Assembly: GCA_965242785.1 (NCBI GenBank)
Contig: CBDETA010000004.1
Span: 930,001 to 994,000, forward strand
Reading direction: 5' to 3'
Origin: Maricaulis sp965242785
GTDB lineage: Bacteria; Pseudomonadota; Alphaproteobacteria; Caulobacterales; Maricaulaceae
Length of the DNA stretch: 64,000 nt
The notes beneath the pieces were generated by a model. It saw nothing but the letters and a program-made list of their open reading frames with translations. It had not been told where the DNA came from and ran no database searches. A program made the position numbers and the translations under genes. This document shows, one piece after another, positions 37,101 through 44,804 of this stretch. The stretch's first letter is position 1; each line of letters starts with the position of its first letter.

Positions 37101-37265
37101 CTCGCCGGCATGGCCTGCGAAATCGTCAAGAACATCACGCTGGGTGTATTTGCCGATGCCGGCCGGATTGCCGGAATGGCCGTGACCACATTCTCAACCC
37201 TGGAGAATATTGACGGGATTGTCGGTTTGTCGGGCGGAAAATCGCCGACGGCCTGCCCCTTGTAA
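34143..37265 (+). CDS. Large lipoprotein with transglutaminase-like and vWA-like regions
   Basis: A 1040-residue protein. The N-terminus has TRREVLSG, a possible twin-arginine signal, and a lipobox VLAGC. Residues about 40-260 resemble transglutaminase-like folds (REKADLLADLLQQAGF), but the usual catalytic cysteine position is not Cys, so enzyme activity is doubtful. Residues about 400-640 look like a von Willebrand A domain: D456-E-S-L-S fits the metal-binding DxSxS, followed by VVYATDGDLQG. The C-terminal part ends with a glycine/alanine-rich hydrophobic stretch (about 930-1000) that could insert into a membrane. A GAAGGGGATAAGG ribosome-binding site supports the start. The function is unknown; such proteins may organise envelope complexes. 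Confidence 0.8.
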   Translation: MSQQGRTRREVLSGALKLGVSSLVLTGAGPVLAGCSPEAPGEPGPYSVWREVQAALRASPDHSIGRARALVAEGDAAALHRFVRDEIRLISRQPDRFAMGNGRQWGSRATLRSAAGTAREKADLLADLLQQAGFAADVVETPATGSGEQTGAVFYRAFEQAFEPGLDQADVENWRARLGQDIAGPGMIDIFDRAPDAGAIRRSVRDAIGEEAFQRLGHTDRFYGRQVGRTPVVRITQPDGQILCADPIRTDSVLGPWPADLALHQARDAEPTLPVSIRLLATSTDAPDVPFELVGAEWTAEQLAGRQVRIGFKPAAGTLEALSAQLGQVRAFAPVLSIQALDGGALDQASAAIGDVVTLDGDRIALDDEGVVRVNGAPVAASTEPSGRAPQIASMDVRVDASCFPDMRLGLTPRDADGALVEGLTAADFSLEDAGEPVGHTLRRSDNAPRILFLADESLSMPRSFRGAAPDMQALADQVRQRARQIHPGASVTVLGTSSRLWGHLVEAADSGADLVVYATDGDLQGNAPSAADLRFLQAGPPALVINVDRNMAAERRRSDNVFDAMAQATGGEAMDAPADGDLTPIAAAVERMLMVQERPLYTLSYRALDLATGERQVAVAAGPGQTTARYTIDGTAHRRARKLASLRLEMRVGGFVANRVLAGHDGFGAVTDEHVRTVHGAMLGLHMIGFEAAPPSLSVLLDDVLQAKLGLERLDNSLGDDAASLEQMIDAIEAGIPVLPGELVTLMSRSASLSGSAFSVSEQGLRAVLYSAHPVMGTDRFVKRVDILPTSRIHVLSPDADLRRQRAFDLSLDLNLAEAALFQRSTAGLLDGRSLTPLGRWGFRNLETGLSDADQEAWLHLMAQLRPAFPFSQTQYLAPSGGDVRAMWLVDTDSANIVGVLEDASGGGSQAERIARELSELDRAISAINLLAGAAGAAGALSGVGGVSLGIAAAYGQRLARLYGAVAMSIVLMDAGGIAPAVRLALAGMACEIVKNITLGVFADAGRIAGMAVTTFSTLENIDGIVGLSGGKSPTACPL

Positions 37266-37379
37266 GGAACAGGCTGGAGACGCACTTGGCTCCGCGCCAG
37301 GCCCTGTGGAAAGTGGGCGCGTGTTGTCATGCCTGCGCCTTGGCGCCGGTGTCACTTCAATCCCGGAACCATCCGCGTG

Positions 37380-38327
37380 TCATCCGCTTCTCGAGGGTGT
37401 CAGGACGGCGACGGCGAACAACCGGTCAGGGTCGGTCAGAAATTCTGTGACCTGCCACCCGCCGCCCGCGGCGATCTCGCCCAGCGTCTGTTCGGTGTAT
37501 TTGCGGCTGTTCTCGGTATGGATGGTTTCGCCCCGGCCGAAGCGAATGGTCTGGCCGGCCACGGGAATCGTCTGGTCGCGGTCGCTGACAAGATGCATCT
37601 CGATGCGGTTGCGCGCATCATTCCAGCGCGCCTCGTGCTGGAAGTTCATCAGGTTGAACCCGGCCGCGATCTCACGGTTCATCCGGCGCAGGAGATTCAT
37701 GTTGAACGCGGCCGTCACCCCCGCGGAATCATCATAGGCGCGCAGCAGAACGTCCCGATCCTTGACCAGGTCGACACCCAGAATAAGCGCCTCGATGCCC
37801 AGCCACTCCCGGATGCGTCCGAGAATCCGAGCCGCGGCGTCATGCGGCAGATTGCCAATCGTGGAACCCGGGAAGAAGGCGGTCTTGGCCATGCCGCCCA
37901 GAGCGGCCGGGGTGGCGAAGGCGCCCGTGAAATCGGCAACCACCGGCTGGATGTCCAGGTCCGGATAGCGCCGCTTCAGGACCGCTGCCGTGTCGTTCAG
38001 AAATTCGGCGGAAATATCAACGGGTACATAGGTGGACAGGGAGGGCAGCGCATCAAGCAGGATGCGGGTCTTGATGCTGGCTCCACTGCCCAGCTCGACC
38101 AGGGCAGATCCTGGCTTGATGTAGCGCGACAGTGTCCCGACCTCGCGCTTGAGAATGCCGGTCTCCGTCCGCGTGGGATAGTATTCGGGCAATTGGGTGA
38201 TCTGTTCGAACAGTTCACTGCCGCGCGCATCATAGAGCCATTTGCTGTCGAGCCATTTTGGCTCGCTGTTCAGGCCCTTCAGGGCCGCGGTCGCGAATTC
38301 CGGGCTTTCAATCACTTGCGTATCCAT
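37380..38327 (-). CDS. egtD: L-histidine N-alpha-methyltransferase, ergothioneine synthesis
   Basis: A 315-residue SAM-dependent enzyme that trimethylates histidine to hercynine, the first step of ergothioneine synthesis. It carries the family's N-terminal YDARGSELFEQITQLPEYYP-type block, the SAM-binding VELGSGASIKT, FFPGSTIGN, and the C-terminal GETIHTENSRKY. The length matches EgtD. It starts 3 bp after the egtB stop, so the two are co-transcribed and probably translationally coupled. EgtA and EgtC are absent here, as in many proteobacterial two-gene systems. Confidence 0.95.
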   Translation of the reverse strand: MDTQVIESPEFATAALKGLNSEPKWLDSKWLYDARGSELFEQITQLPEYYPTRTETGILKREVGTLSRYIKPGSALVELGSGASIKTRILLDALPSLSTYVPVDISAEFLNDTAAVLKRRYPDLDIQPVVADFTGAFATPAALGGMAKTAFFPGSTIGNLPHDAAARILGRIREWLGIEALILGVDLVKDRDVLLRAYDDSAGVTAAFNMNLLRRMNREIAAGFNLMNFQHEARWNDARNRIEMHLVSDRDQTIPVAGQTIRFGRGETIHTENSRKYTEQTLGEIAAGGGWQVTEFLTDPDRLFAVAVLTPSRSG

Positions 38328-38330
38328 CGG

Positions 38331-39575
38331 TCAAACGTCCCTGGCGAGCCGAAGGCCCATCATCTGCCAGCGTTGGTGCGGGTAGAAAAAGGTCCGGTAG
38401 GTCGGCCGCATCTGCGCCAGGGGCGTGGCGCAGGATCCGCCGCGCAGGACCATCTGGTTGATCATGAACTTGCCATTGTATTCACCAATGGCGCCGGCAC
38501 CGGGGCGGAAGCCCGGATAGGGGGCATAGGCACTGGATGTCCATTCCCAGACATCGCCCCAGACGCCGGTTCCCGGGCGAGGGCGGAACAAGTCCGTCTC
38601 CGCAAAATTGCCTTCGATGGGGTGGTTGCGGCCTGCAATTTCGCTTTCGGCTTCGGTCGGCAAGCGCGCCTGCGCCCAGCGAGCATAGGCATCGGCCTCA
38701 TAGTAGCTGACATGCACGACGGGCGCGTCCAGCGCGACCGGCTGTGCGCCGCGCAGGGTGAAGCTCCACCATTCATCGTCCTGGCGCCACCAGTAAAGCG
38801 GCGTGGTCCAGTCCTGCTTCTGACGTTCCGCCCAACCGTCCATCAGCCAAAGTGTGGGCGTTTCGTAGCCGCCATCATCGATGAATTCGATCCAGTCCCG
38901 GTTGGTAACCGGGCGGTTTGCGAGGCTGAATGGAGCCTGGAAGACGGTGTGACGCGGGGTCTCGCAATCGAAGGCAAATCCTTGTCCGGAGTGACCAATG
39001 TGTGTCTGGCCACCGGCGTGTGACATGAATTCGAGGTCGGGCGCTTCGTTGACGGGAAGCGGCACTGGATCGCGATAGGCCGGCAGAAGCGGGTTGTGGG
39101 AGAGGCCGTGCAGGAGGTCGGTGACCAGAAGCTCTTGGTGCTGCATCTCGTGGTGACAGCCCAGTTCGACCAGGGGGGCGATGTCGTCCAACCGGGTTTC
39201 AAGCAGGGCAAGCACGCGATCTTCGACATGCGCTCTGTAGGCAAGGACGTCGGCGAGCGGTGGGCGCGACAGCAGGCCGCGCTGGTCGCGGGCGTGCCGG
39301 GGACCGGCCTGGACGTAATAGGAGTTGAACAGGACGGCGAAGCGGTCATCCGGCGATGCGTAGTCCGGGCAGTTCGGCTTGAGGATGAATTCCTCGAAGA
39401 ACCAGCTCGTGTGCGCCAGATGCCATTTCGCCGGGGACGCATCCTCCATCGACTGGAGCATCATGTCCTCGGGACTCAGCGGCTCGACCAGGTCGAGCGT
39501 ACGCGACCTGACCGTCTGGAATAACTGCTCGATCTTGGGCTGGGCCAGCGGTTGGGGCGCGGCGGTCCAAGTCAT
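38331..39575 (-). CDS. egtB: Ergothioneine biosynthesis sulfoxide synthase
   Basis: A 414-residue non-heme iron enzyme that joins a thiol donor to hercynine. The N-terminal DinB-like domain has HLAHTSWFFEEF and HHEMQHQELL, supplying the iron-ligand histidines. The C-terminal formylglycine-generating-enzyme-like domain shows NRDWIEFIDDGGY, PVVHVSYYEADAYARWA, LPTEAESE and GGSCATP. First gene of the egtBD pair. Whether the donor is cysteine or gamma-glutamylcysteine cannot be read from the sequence; absence of egtA and egtC nearby favours a simpler two-gene pathway with a separate lyase. Confidence 0.95.
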   Translation of the reverse strand: MTWTAAPQPLAQPKIEQLFQTVRSRTLDLVEPLSPEDMMLQSMEDASPAKWHLAHTSWFFEEFILKPNCPDYASPDDRFAVLFNSYYVQAGPRHARDQRGLLSRPPLADVLAYRAHVEDRVLALLETRLDDIAPLVELGCHHEMQHQELLVTDLLHGLSHNPLLPAYRDPVPLPVNEAPDLEFMSHAGGQTHIGHSGQGFAFDCETPRHTVFQAPFSLANRPVTNRDWIEFIDDGGYETPTLWLMDGWAERQKQDWTTPLYWWRQDDEWWSFTLRGAQPVALDAPVVHVSYYEADAYARWAQARLPTEAESEIAGRNHPIEGNFAETDLFRPRPGTGVWGDVWEWTSSAYAPYPGFRPGAGAIGEYNGKFMINQMVLRGGSCATPLAQMRPTYRTFFYPHQRWQMMGLRLARDV

Positions 39576-39762
39576 GTTGCGTCCTGCGGTTTGCCAACAG
39601 ACAAAGGGCGTGGGGCCATTCCACCGCGAAATGGCGCCCAGGGAAACCTGTTTGGCGAAAAAACTCCCCGACTGGCAGGTAGGCGGCGCGCACCGGATTG
39701 CAAGCTTGAGCCGCGGGGGCGCGTGTTCACATTCCTGTTTTCAATGCGAAATCAGGTCGTTG

Positions 39763-41169
39763 TCACTCGCTCTGGGCGATGAGGAGGCGGGCTTGCCACG
39801 GTGCGAGGTCGAATGTGCTGCCGATCGCCACATCTTGCTCCGTACCATTGTCGAAATCGCGGTAACGTCCTGAAATCGGGCCATCTTCCAGCGTCACCGT
39901 GATCGGCTCGGCGGACAGGTTGAAGAGGGCGAGGACGCCGCTCTCGGCGTCGCGGCGGATGAAGGAGAACACCGATCCACCGGCCGAGTTTGCAACATCT
40001 TGCATCGGCGCGCCGGCGAGGCCGTTGTGCAGGGCCGGGGTGGCGTGGCGCAGGGCGATGAGGCGGGTGTAGAGATCGCCGATTTCATGCTCGCGCCAGA
40101 CGATGGGGTCGCGTTCGAAGAAGGCGAGGCGATCCTCGTTTCCGGCTTCCTGGCCGTTATAGATCATCGGAATGCCGGATCCGACGAAGGAGAGGGTGAT
40201 GACGGCCTCCAGAGCGTCGCCGAAGCGTTCGAACTGGGTGGCTTCCCAGGCATTCTGGTCGTGGTTGGCGACATAGCGCAGGCGGTAGGCATCGCGCGGC
40301 CAGGTGTTGGCTTCCTCGTAGAAATAATAGCCGCGCAGGGCGCCGGCATCGGTGTGGCCCATGGCGATGTCGTGCATCAGATTGTTCCAGGTCCAGGCAT
40401 AGGAGGCGTCGAAGGCGTCGCGGTGCAGGTCGCGCTGTTCCCACTCGGCCAGCATGAAGACCGGCTTGATCGCTTCCAGCTCGGCGCGGACGCGTTCCCA
40501 GAAGTCGATCGGCACGAAGCCGGCGACGTCGCAGCGGAAGCCGTCAAAGCCGATCTCGCGCACCCAGAACGCCATGGCGCCGGCCATGTAGTCGCGCAGT
40601 TCGGCGCTTTCATAGTTGAAATCAGCGACATCATCCCAGTCCGTGCTGGGCGGGGGCTGCATCTCGCCGCGCCAGTTGCGGGAGTACCAGTCGGGGTGTT
40701 GCTCGACGAGCGGATTGTCCCAGGCGGAGTGGTTGGCAACCCAGTCCAGGATGACGTGGAAACCTAGGGCGTGGGCCTCGTCGACGAAGGCGCGGATATC
40801 GTCCAGCGTGCCGAATTCGGGGTTCACATCGGTATAATTGCGGATGGAATAAGGGCTGCCCAGCGTGCCCTTGCGGTTCACTTCGCCGATCGGCTGGATC
40901 GGCATCAGCCAGAGAATGTCGACGCCCATTCGGGCCAGGCGCGGCAGCTGGGCGCGGGCGGCATTGATCGTGCCTTCGGGCGTGAATTGGCGGATGTTGA
41001 TCTGGTAGATAATGGCATCGCGGGCCCAGTCCGGATGTGACGTGCGCACCAGTTCAGGTGAAGATGTTTCGGCAAACTGGGCCAGGGCCGACGAAGGGGC
41101 AGCGAAGCTTGAGGCCAAGGCGGTGGCAAAAGCTGTGGCAAGGGCCAGGGCGGGCGCGCGCAGGGGCAT
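39763..41169 (-). CDS. Exported GH13 alpha-amylase
   Basis: A 468-residue glycoside hydrolase family 13 enzyme with an N-terminal signal peptide rich in Ala (cleavage near SSALAQ). Motifs in order: DAIIYQINIRQF, VILDWVANHS, GFRCDVAGF (nucleophile Asp), MLAEWEQRD (acid/base Glu), YVANHDQN (third Asp) and a C-terminal beta domain. It would cleave alpha-1,4-glucans in the periplasm or outside. GGAGGAAA lies 7 bp before the ATG. The shared operator motif at 41255-41271 is 86 bp upstream, so it probably belongs to the maltodextrin regulon. Confidence 0.93.
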   Translation of the reverse strand: MPLRAPALALATAFATALASSFAAPSSALAQFAETSSPELVRTSHPDWARDAIIYQINIRQFTPEGTINAARAQLPRLARMGVDILWLMPIQPIGEVNRKGTLGSPYSIRNYTDVNPEFGTLDDIRAFVDEAHALGFHVILDWVANHSAWDNPLVEQHPDWYSRNWRGEMQPPPSTDWDDVADFNYESAELRDYMAGAMAFWVREIGFDGFRCDVAGFVPIDFWERVRAELEAIKPVFMLAEWEQRDLHRDAFDASYAWTWNNLMHDIAMGHTDAGALRGYYFYEEANTWPRDAYRLRYVANHDQNAWEATQFERFGDALEAVITLSFVGSGIPMIYNGQEAGNEDRLAFFERDPIVWREHEIGDLYTRLIALRHATPALHNGLAGAPMQDVANSAGGSVFSFIRRDAESGVLALFNLSAEPITVTLEDGPISGRYRDFDNGTEQDVAIGSTFDLAPWQARLLIAQSE

Positions 41170-41254
41170 GACGGGTTTCCTCCGGGTCTGGCCCGGTCTG
41201 GCGCCGGGTCCGTGATCGCGACACTATGCCCTTTCCCCGATCCTATGTCGAACC

Positions 41255-41271
41255 GTTTGCATAAATTTGCA
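41255..41271. promoter_or_regulatory. Putative MalR-like operator before the amylase
   Basis: GTTTGCATAAATTTGCA, with the imperfect palindrome TGCATA-AA-TTTGCA inside it. The same 17-bp pattern recurs at 47783-47799 and 54938-54954, with a close variant at 50641-50657. It lies 86-102 bp upstream of the amylase start and about 180 bp from the divergent halogenase. Confidence 0.6.
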
Positions 41272-41407
41272 GGAGCGGTCAGGCTGGTGTCGGGCTGACG
41301 TATTTCAGCCGCGCTGGTGTAATCCGGGTGTAAGATCGCCGCACGCAGATGGACGATTGCCGCAATCCGGGCCGACCCCGGATGAAAAGGATCGGCACAC
41401 CTTGTGA

Positions 41408-41427
41408 AGGTCCGGCACACCGGACCT
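41408..41427. other. Perfect hairpin just upstream of halogenase 4
   Basis: AGGTCCGG-CACA-CCGGACCT, an 8-bp perfect stem, ends 25 bp before the ATG of halogenase 4. It is followed by A residues, not T, so it is not a terminator for rightward transcription. It may be a leader hairpin or an operator. Confidence 0.4.
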
Positions 41428-41452
41428 AAAAAGCGGCAAGGAGGGGGAGAGA

Positions 41453-42952
41453 ATGGACGTGCAGGGGATCAGGTCCATCGTCATCGTCGGTGGTGGCTCG
41501 GCCGGCTGGATGGCGGCGGCGGCGATTGCGAATGCCACCCGGGGCAAGCTGCGGATCGAGGTGGTGGAGTCCGAGGCGATCGGCGTGGTCGGCGTCGGCG
41601 AGGCAACCATCCCGCCGATCAAGCTGTTCAACCAGCAGCTGGGCATCGAGGAGAATGAATTCGTCCGCGAGACCCACGGCTCGTTCAAGCTGGGCATTCA
41701 GTTCATCGACTGGAGCCGCAAGGGTCACAGCTATTTCCACCCCTTTGGCACCCATGCCCGGGATTTTGACCAGTTGCCGCTGCACCAATATTGGCTCAAG
41801 GCGCGGCGGGCGGGCGACCAGACCCCGTTCGACGAATACTCGATGGCCTGGCAGATCGCCCGGCTCAACCGGTTCTCACCGCCGGCGCAGGACCGGCGGC
41901 TGGTGCAGTCGACCTTCGACTATGCCTATCATTTCGACACCATCCTCTATGGGCAATTCCTGCGCCGCCGGGCCGAGGCGCAAGGCGTGGCGCGTACTGA
42001 AGGCAAGGTGGTCGAGGTGCGCCGGAATGGCGAAACCGGCGCGGTCGAGACGCTGGTGCTGGAGGGTGGCCGCACCGTCGACGGGGATTTCTTTGTCGAC
42101 TGCACCGGCTTTTTCGGCCTTTTGATCGAGCAGACGCTGAAGACCGGCTATGAGGACTGGACGCGCTGGCTGCCCTGCGATCGGGCGGTGGCCGTCCCGT
42201 GCGAGAGCGGCGGCGAGTTCACGCCCTATACCCGCTCTACCGCGCGCGAGGCCGGCTGGCAATGGCGCATCCCGCTGCAGCACCGCACCGGCAATGGCTA
42301 TGTCTATGCCTCGCGCTTCATCTCGGATGACGCGGCGGCGCAGACCCTGATGGGCAATCTGGACGGCAAGCCTCTGGCCGAGCCGCGCGTGATCCGCTTC
42401 GTCACCGGGCGCCGCAAGAAATTCTGGAACGGAAATGTGGTGGCGCTGGGTCTGGCGGCGGGCTTCATGGAACCCTTGGAATCGACCAGCCTGCACCTGA
42501 TCCAGTCGGGCATCTCGCGCTTTCTGGCCCTCTTCCCGGACGGGAAGAATGACGCCCTCAATGCGCAGGAATTCAACCGCCTGACGGTCGAGGAATATGA
42601 GCGCATCCGCGACTTCCTGGTGCTGCACTACAAGGCCACCACACGCGATGATGCCGAGCTGTGGCGCCACACCTCGGCCATGGAAATTCCCGACAGCCTC
42701 GCCTACCGGATGCAGCATTTCCGCGCCACCGGCCGCCTGGTCTCCCCCGGCCCGGAACTCTTCCTCAATCCCAGCTGGCTGGCCGTCTATCTCGGCCAGG
42801 ACGTGATCCCGCAGGGCGGCGACCCGCTGGCGGATCTGCGCGATGTCGATGTGGCGGCGCGGCTGGGCCATATCCGCCAGGCCATGGCAGACGTGCTGGG
42901 GCCGGTGCCGGCGCATCAGGCGTATATCGACCGGTTCTGCAGGATGCGGTGA
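41453..42952 (+). CDS. Flavin-dependent tryptophan-halogenase-family protein (halogenase 4)
   Basis: A 499-residue family member with GGGSAGWMAAAA (about 13-24), Lys79 (GSFKLGIQF), Glu343 (EPLESTS) and WQWRIP, so both catalytic residues are present. AAGGAGGGGGAGAGA before the ATG is a strong ribosome-binding site. It is divergent from the exported amylase and convergent with halogenase 5. Its place in the starch locus parallels the halogenase operon in the beta-glucan locus. The substrate is unknown; free tryptophan is not assumed. Confidence 0.92.
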   Translation: MDVQGIRSIVIVGGGSAGWMAAAAIANATRGKLRIEVVESEAIGVVGVGEATIPPIKLFNQQLGIEENEFVRETHGSFKLGIQFIDWSRKGHSYFHPFGTHARDFDQLPLHQYWLKARRAGDQTPFDEYSMAWQIARLNRFSPPAQDRRLVQSTFDYAYHFDTILYGQFLRRRAEAQGVARTEGKVVEVRRNGETGAVETLVLEGGRTVDGDFFVDCTGFFGLLIEQTLKTGYEDWTRWLPCDRAVAVPCESGGEFTPYTRSTAREAGWQWRIPLQHRTGNGYVYASRFISDDAAAQTLMGNLDGKPLAEPRVIRFVTGRRKKFWNGNVVALGLAAGFMEPLESTSLHLIQSGISRFLALFPDGKNDALNAQEFNRLTVEEYERIRDFLVLHYKATTRDDAELWRHTSAMEIPDSLAYRMQHFRATGRLVSPGPELFLNPSWLAVYLGQDVIPQGGDPLADLRDVDVAARLGHIRQAMADVLGPVPAHQAYIDRFCRMR

Positions 42953-43156
42953 AGCGCTTCGCGCTTCGGGTTTTTGGTGGTCACCCACTCCACCGCTGCT
43001 GCGCAGCGGTCCCCCTCGCCCATCTAGGGCGAGGATGGTTTGAGCCTGGCGCTTTCATCCTTCCCCTTGATGGGGAAGGTGGATCGCTGCGGAGCAGCGA
43101 GACGGAAGGGGTGAAAGCGCGAAGCGCTGTGAATCCCGGTGGGGCTTGTTTCAAGC
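42953..43156. repeat. Nested palindromic intergenic repeat
   Basis: The gap between two convergent halogenase genes is packed with inverted repeats. There is an 8-bp stem at 43014-43034 and another at 43059-43079. The latter is enclosed in a wider imperfect repeat of GCTTTCA...TGAAAGC at 43051-43118. Smaller GCTGCTGCGCAGC and GCTGCGGAGCAGC units are also present. It looks like a dispersed REP- or BIME-like element; a similar compact palindrome is at 52929-52952. It may also terminate both transcripts. Confidence 0.7.
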
Positions 43157-44671
43157 TCACTCCATCTCCACTGCGGCACAGTGCTGCTTCAAGAAATCCT
43201 CGTGCTTCGGCAGCCCCGCCGCCGCTTGTGTCACGATCTGCCTGATGTTCGCCAGCATGTCCTTGAGCTGGGCCTCGTCCAGCGTGTCGGCGATGGGGTG
43301 GTAGCCCTTGGGCAGGATGCCCTGGCCGAGCATGACCTGGAGCCAGCTTGAATCGGTGAAGAGGTCTTCCTCGCGGTGGTAGAGGCGGCCATTGGCGCGG
43401 AAGAGGTCGATTTTCTGGGTCAGCGTGTCGGGGACGGACATGTGGCGGCAGTCCTTCCAGAAGTCGGAATCCTCGCGCTCATTGAGATGGTAGTGGAGGA
43501 TGATGAAGTCGCGGACGCGTTCGAACTCCAGGATCATCTGGCGATTGTATTCATCGCGGTCGGCGGCCTCGATGTCGCCGGACGGGAAGAGCGAGACAAG
43601 GCGGGAGACGCCGGACTGGATGAGGTGGATGGAGGTCGATTCCAGGGGCTCCAGGAAGCCCGATGCCAGGCCCAGCGCGACGACATTGCCATTCCAGAAC
43701 TGTTTGCGGCGACCGGTGACAAAGCGGATGACGCGCGGATCGGCGAGGGGTTCGCCTTCCAGGTTCTCCAGGAGGATCTCCGTGGCGCGGTCCTCGCTCA
43801 TATGAGCGCTGGAGAAGACATGGCCGTTTCCGGTGCGGTGCTGAAGCGGGATGCGCCACTGCCAGCCGGCGGCGTGGGCGATGGACTGGGTAAAGGGGCG
43901 GATCGGCGCGGTTGCGTTGGAGGAGGGGACCGGGATGGCGCGGTCGCAGGGCAGCCAGTGGGTCCAGTCCTCATAGCCGGTCTTCAGCGCCTGTTCGATG
44001 AGGAGGCCGCGGAAGCCGGAGCAGTCGATGAAGAGATCGCCTTCGACCTGTTCGCCGCTGTCCAGCGTGATGTGGGTGACATGGCCGGTCTCGCCATCGA
44101 GGGCGGTATCGGTGACCAGGCCCTCGGTGCGGACGACGCCGCGCGCCTCGGCATAGGCGCGCAGGAATTTCACATAGAGCGCGGCGTCGAAATGATAGGC
44201 ATAGGCGATGCCGGAAAGCGGCGAGGAGCCGACGCGTTCCATCGGGGCAAAGCGCATCTGGCGTGTGGCGGCCGTGTTGAGGCAATAGTCCCACAGGCTT
44301 TCCGTGGCGCCGGCCATCCGCGCGCGCAGCCAGTAATGGTGGAAATGGATCTGCTGGATGTTGAGACCGATATTGCCGAAATTGTGCAGATAGGCTTCGC
44401 CCTGGCGGCGCCAGTTGATGAACTCGATCCCCAGTTTGAAGGAGCCGTTGGTCCTGGCGACGAAGTCGCGCTCGTCGATCTCCAATGCCCGGTTGAGATG
44501 CTTGATCTGGGGAATGGTCGCTTCGCCGACACCGACCGTGGCGATCTGCTCGGATTCGACGAGGCGGATGTTCAGCGACGGGCCGAGGAATTTGGTCAGG
44601 GCTGCCGCGGCCATCCAGCCGGCGGTGCCGCCGCCGACGATCACGACTTGCTTGATACGGTTGGGGGTCAT
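43157..44671 (-). CDS. Flavin-dependent tryptophan-halogenase-family protein (halogenase 5)
   Basis: A 504-residue family member with GGGTAGWMAAAA (about 13-24), Lys79 (GSFKLGIEF), Glu344 (EPLESTS) and WQWRIP. It lies on the same strand as the TonB receptor gene, 133 bp after it, with a terminator-like hairpin between, so it may be expressed by partial read-through. No clear operator motif was seen directly upstream. As in the first locus, a receptor and halogenase homologues are neighbours. Confidence 0.92.
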   Translation of the reverse strand: MTPNRIKQVVIVGGGTAGWMAAAALTKFLGPSLNIRLVESEQIATVGVGEATIPQIKHLNRALEIDERDFVARTNGSFKLGIEFINWRRQGEAYLHNFGNIGLNIQQIHFHHYWLRARMAGATESLWDYCLNTAATRQMRFAPMERVGSSPLSGIAYAYHFDAALYVKFLRAYAEARGVVRTEGLVTDTALDGETGHVTHITLDSGEQVEGDLFIDCSGFRGLLIEQALKTGYEDWTHWLPCDRAIPVPSSNATAPIRPFTQSIAHAAGWQWRIPLQHRTGNGHVFSSAHMSEDRATEILLENLEGEPLADPRVIRFVTGRRKQFWNGNVVALGLASGFLEPLESTSIHLIQSGVSRLVSLFPSGDIEAADRDEYNRQMILEFERVRDFIILHYHLNEREDSDFWKDCRHMSVPDTLTQKIDLFRANGRLYHREEDLFTDSSWLQVMLGQGILPKGYHPIADTLDEAQLKDMLANIRQIVTQAAAGLPKHEDFLKQHCAAVEME

Positions 44672-44738
44672 GTCCGGCTCGCTTGAAGGGTCCGGAACAG
44701 GCTCGCCGCGGCGCCGGCTCCGGTCAACGCATTGACTG

Positions 44739-44776
44739 AAAAGAAAAGCCCCTGCCGGGGGAAGCTCGGCAGGGGC
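44739..44776 (-). terminator. Terminator-like hairpin between receptor and halogenase 5
   Basis: A perfect 10-bp stem (44748-44757 with 44767-44776) is followed, in leftward reading, by CTTTTCTTTTC. It lies about 29 bp after the receptor stop. It should end most receptor transcripts while allowing some read-through into halogenase 5. Confidence 0.78.
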
Positions 44777-44804
44777 AAGGGTACTCGGGGATTATCCAGC
44801 CGGG

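Noticed and set aside
37266..39023. 564-codon rightward frame antisense to egtD and egtB
   Set aside because: Both leftward genes are recognised enzymes with intact motifs; the rightward frame is a shadow.
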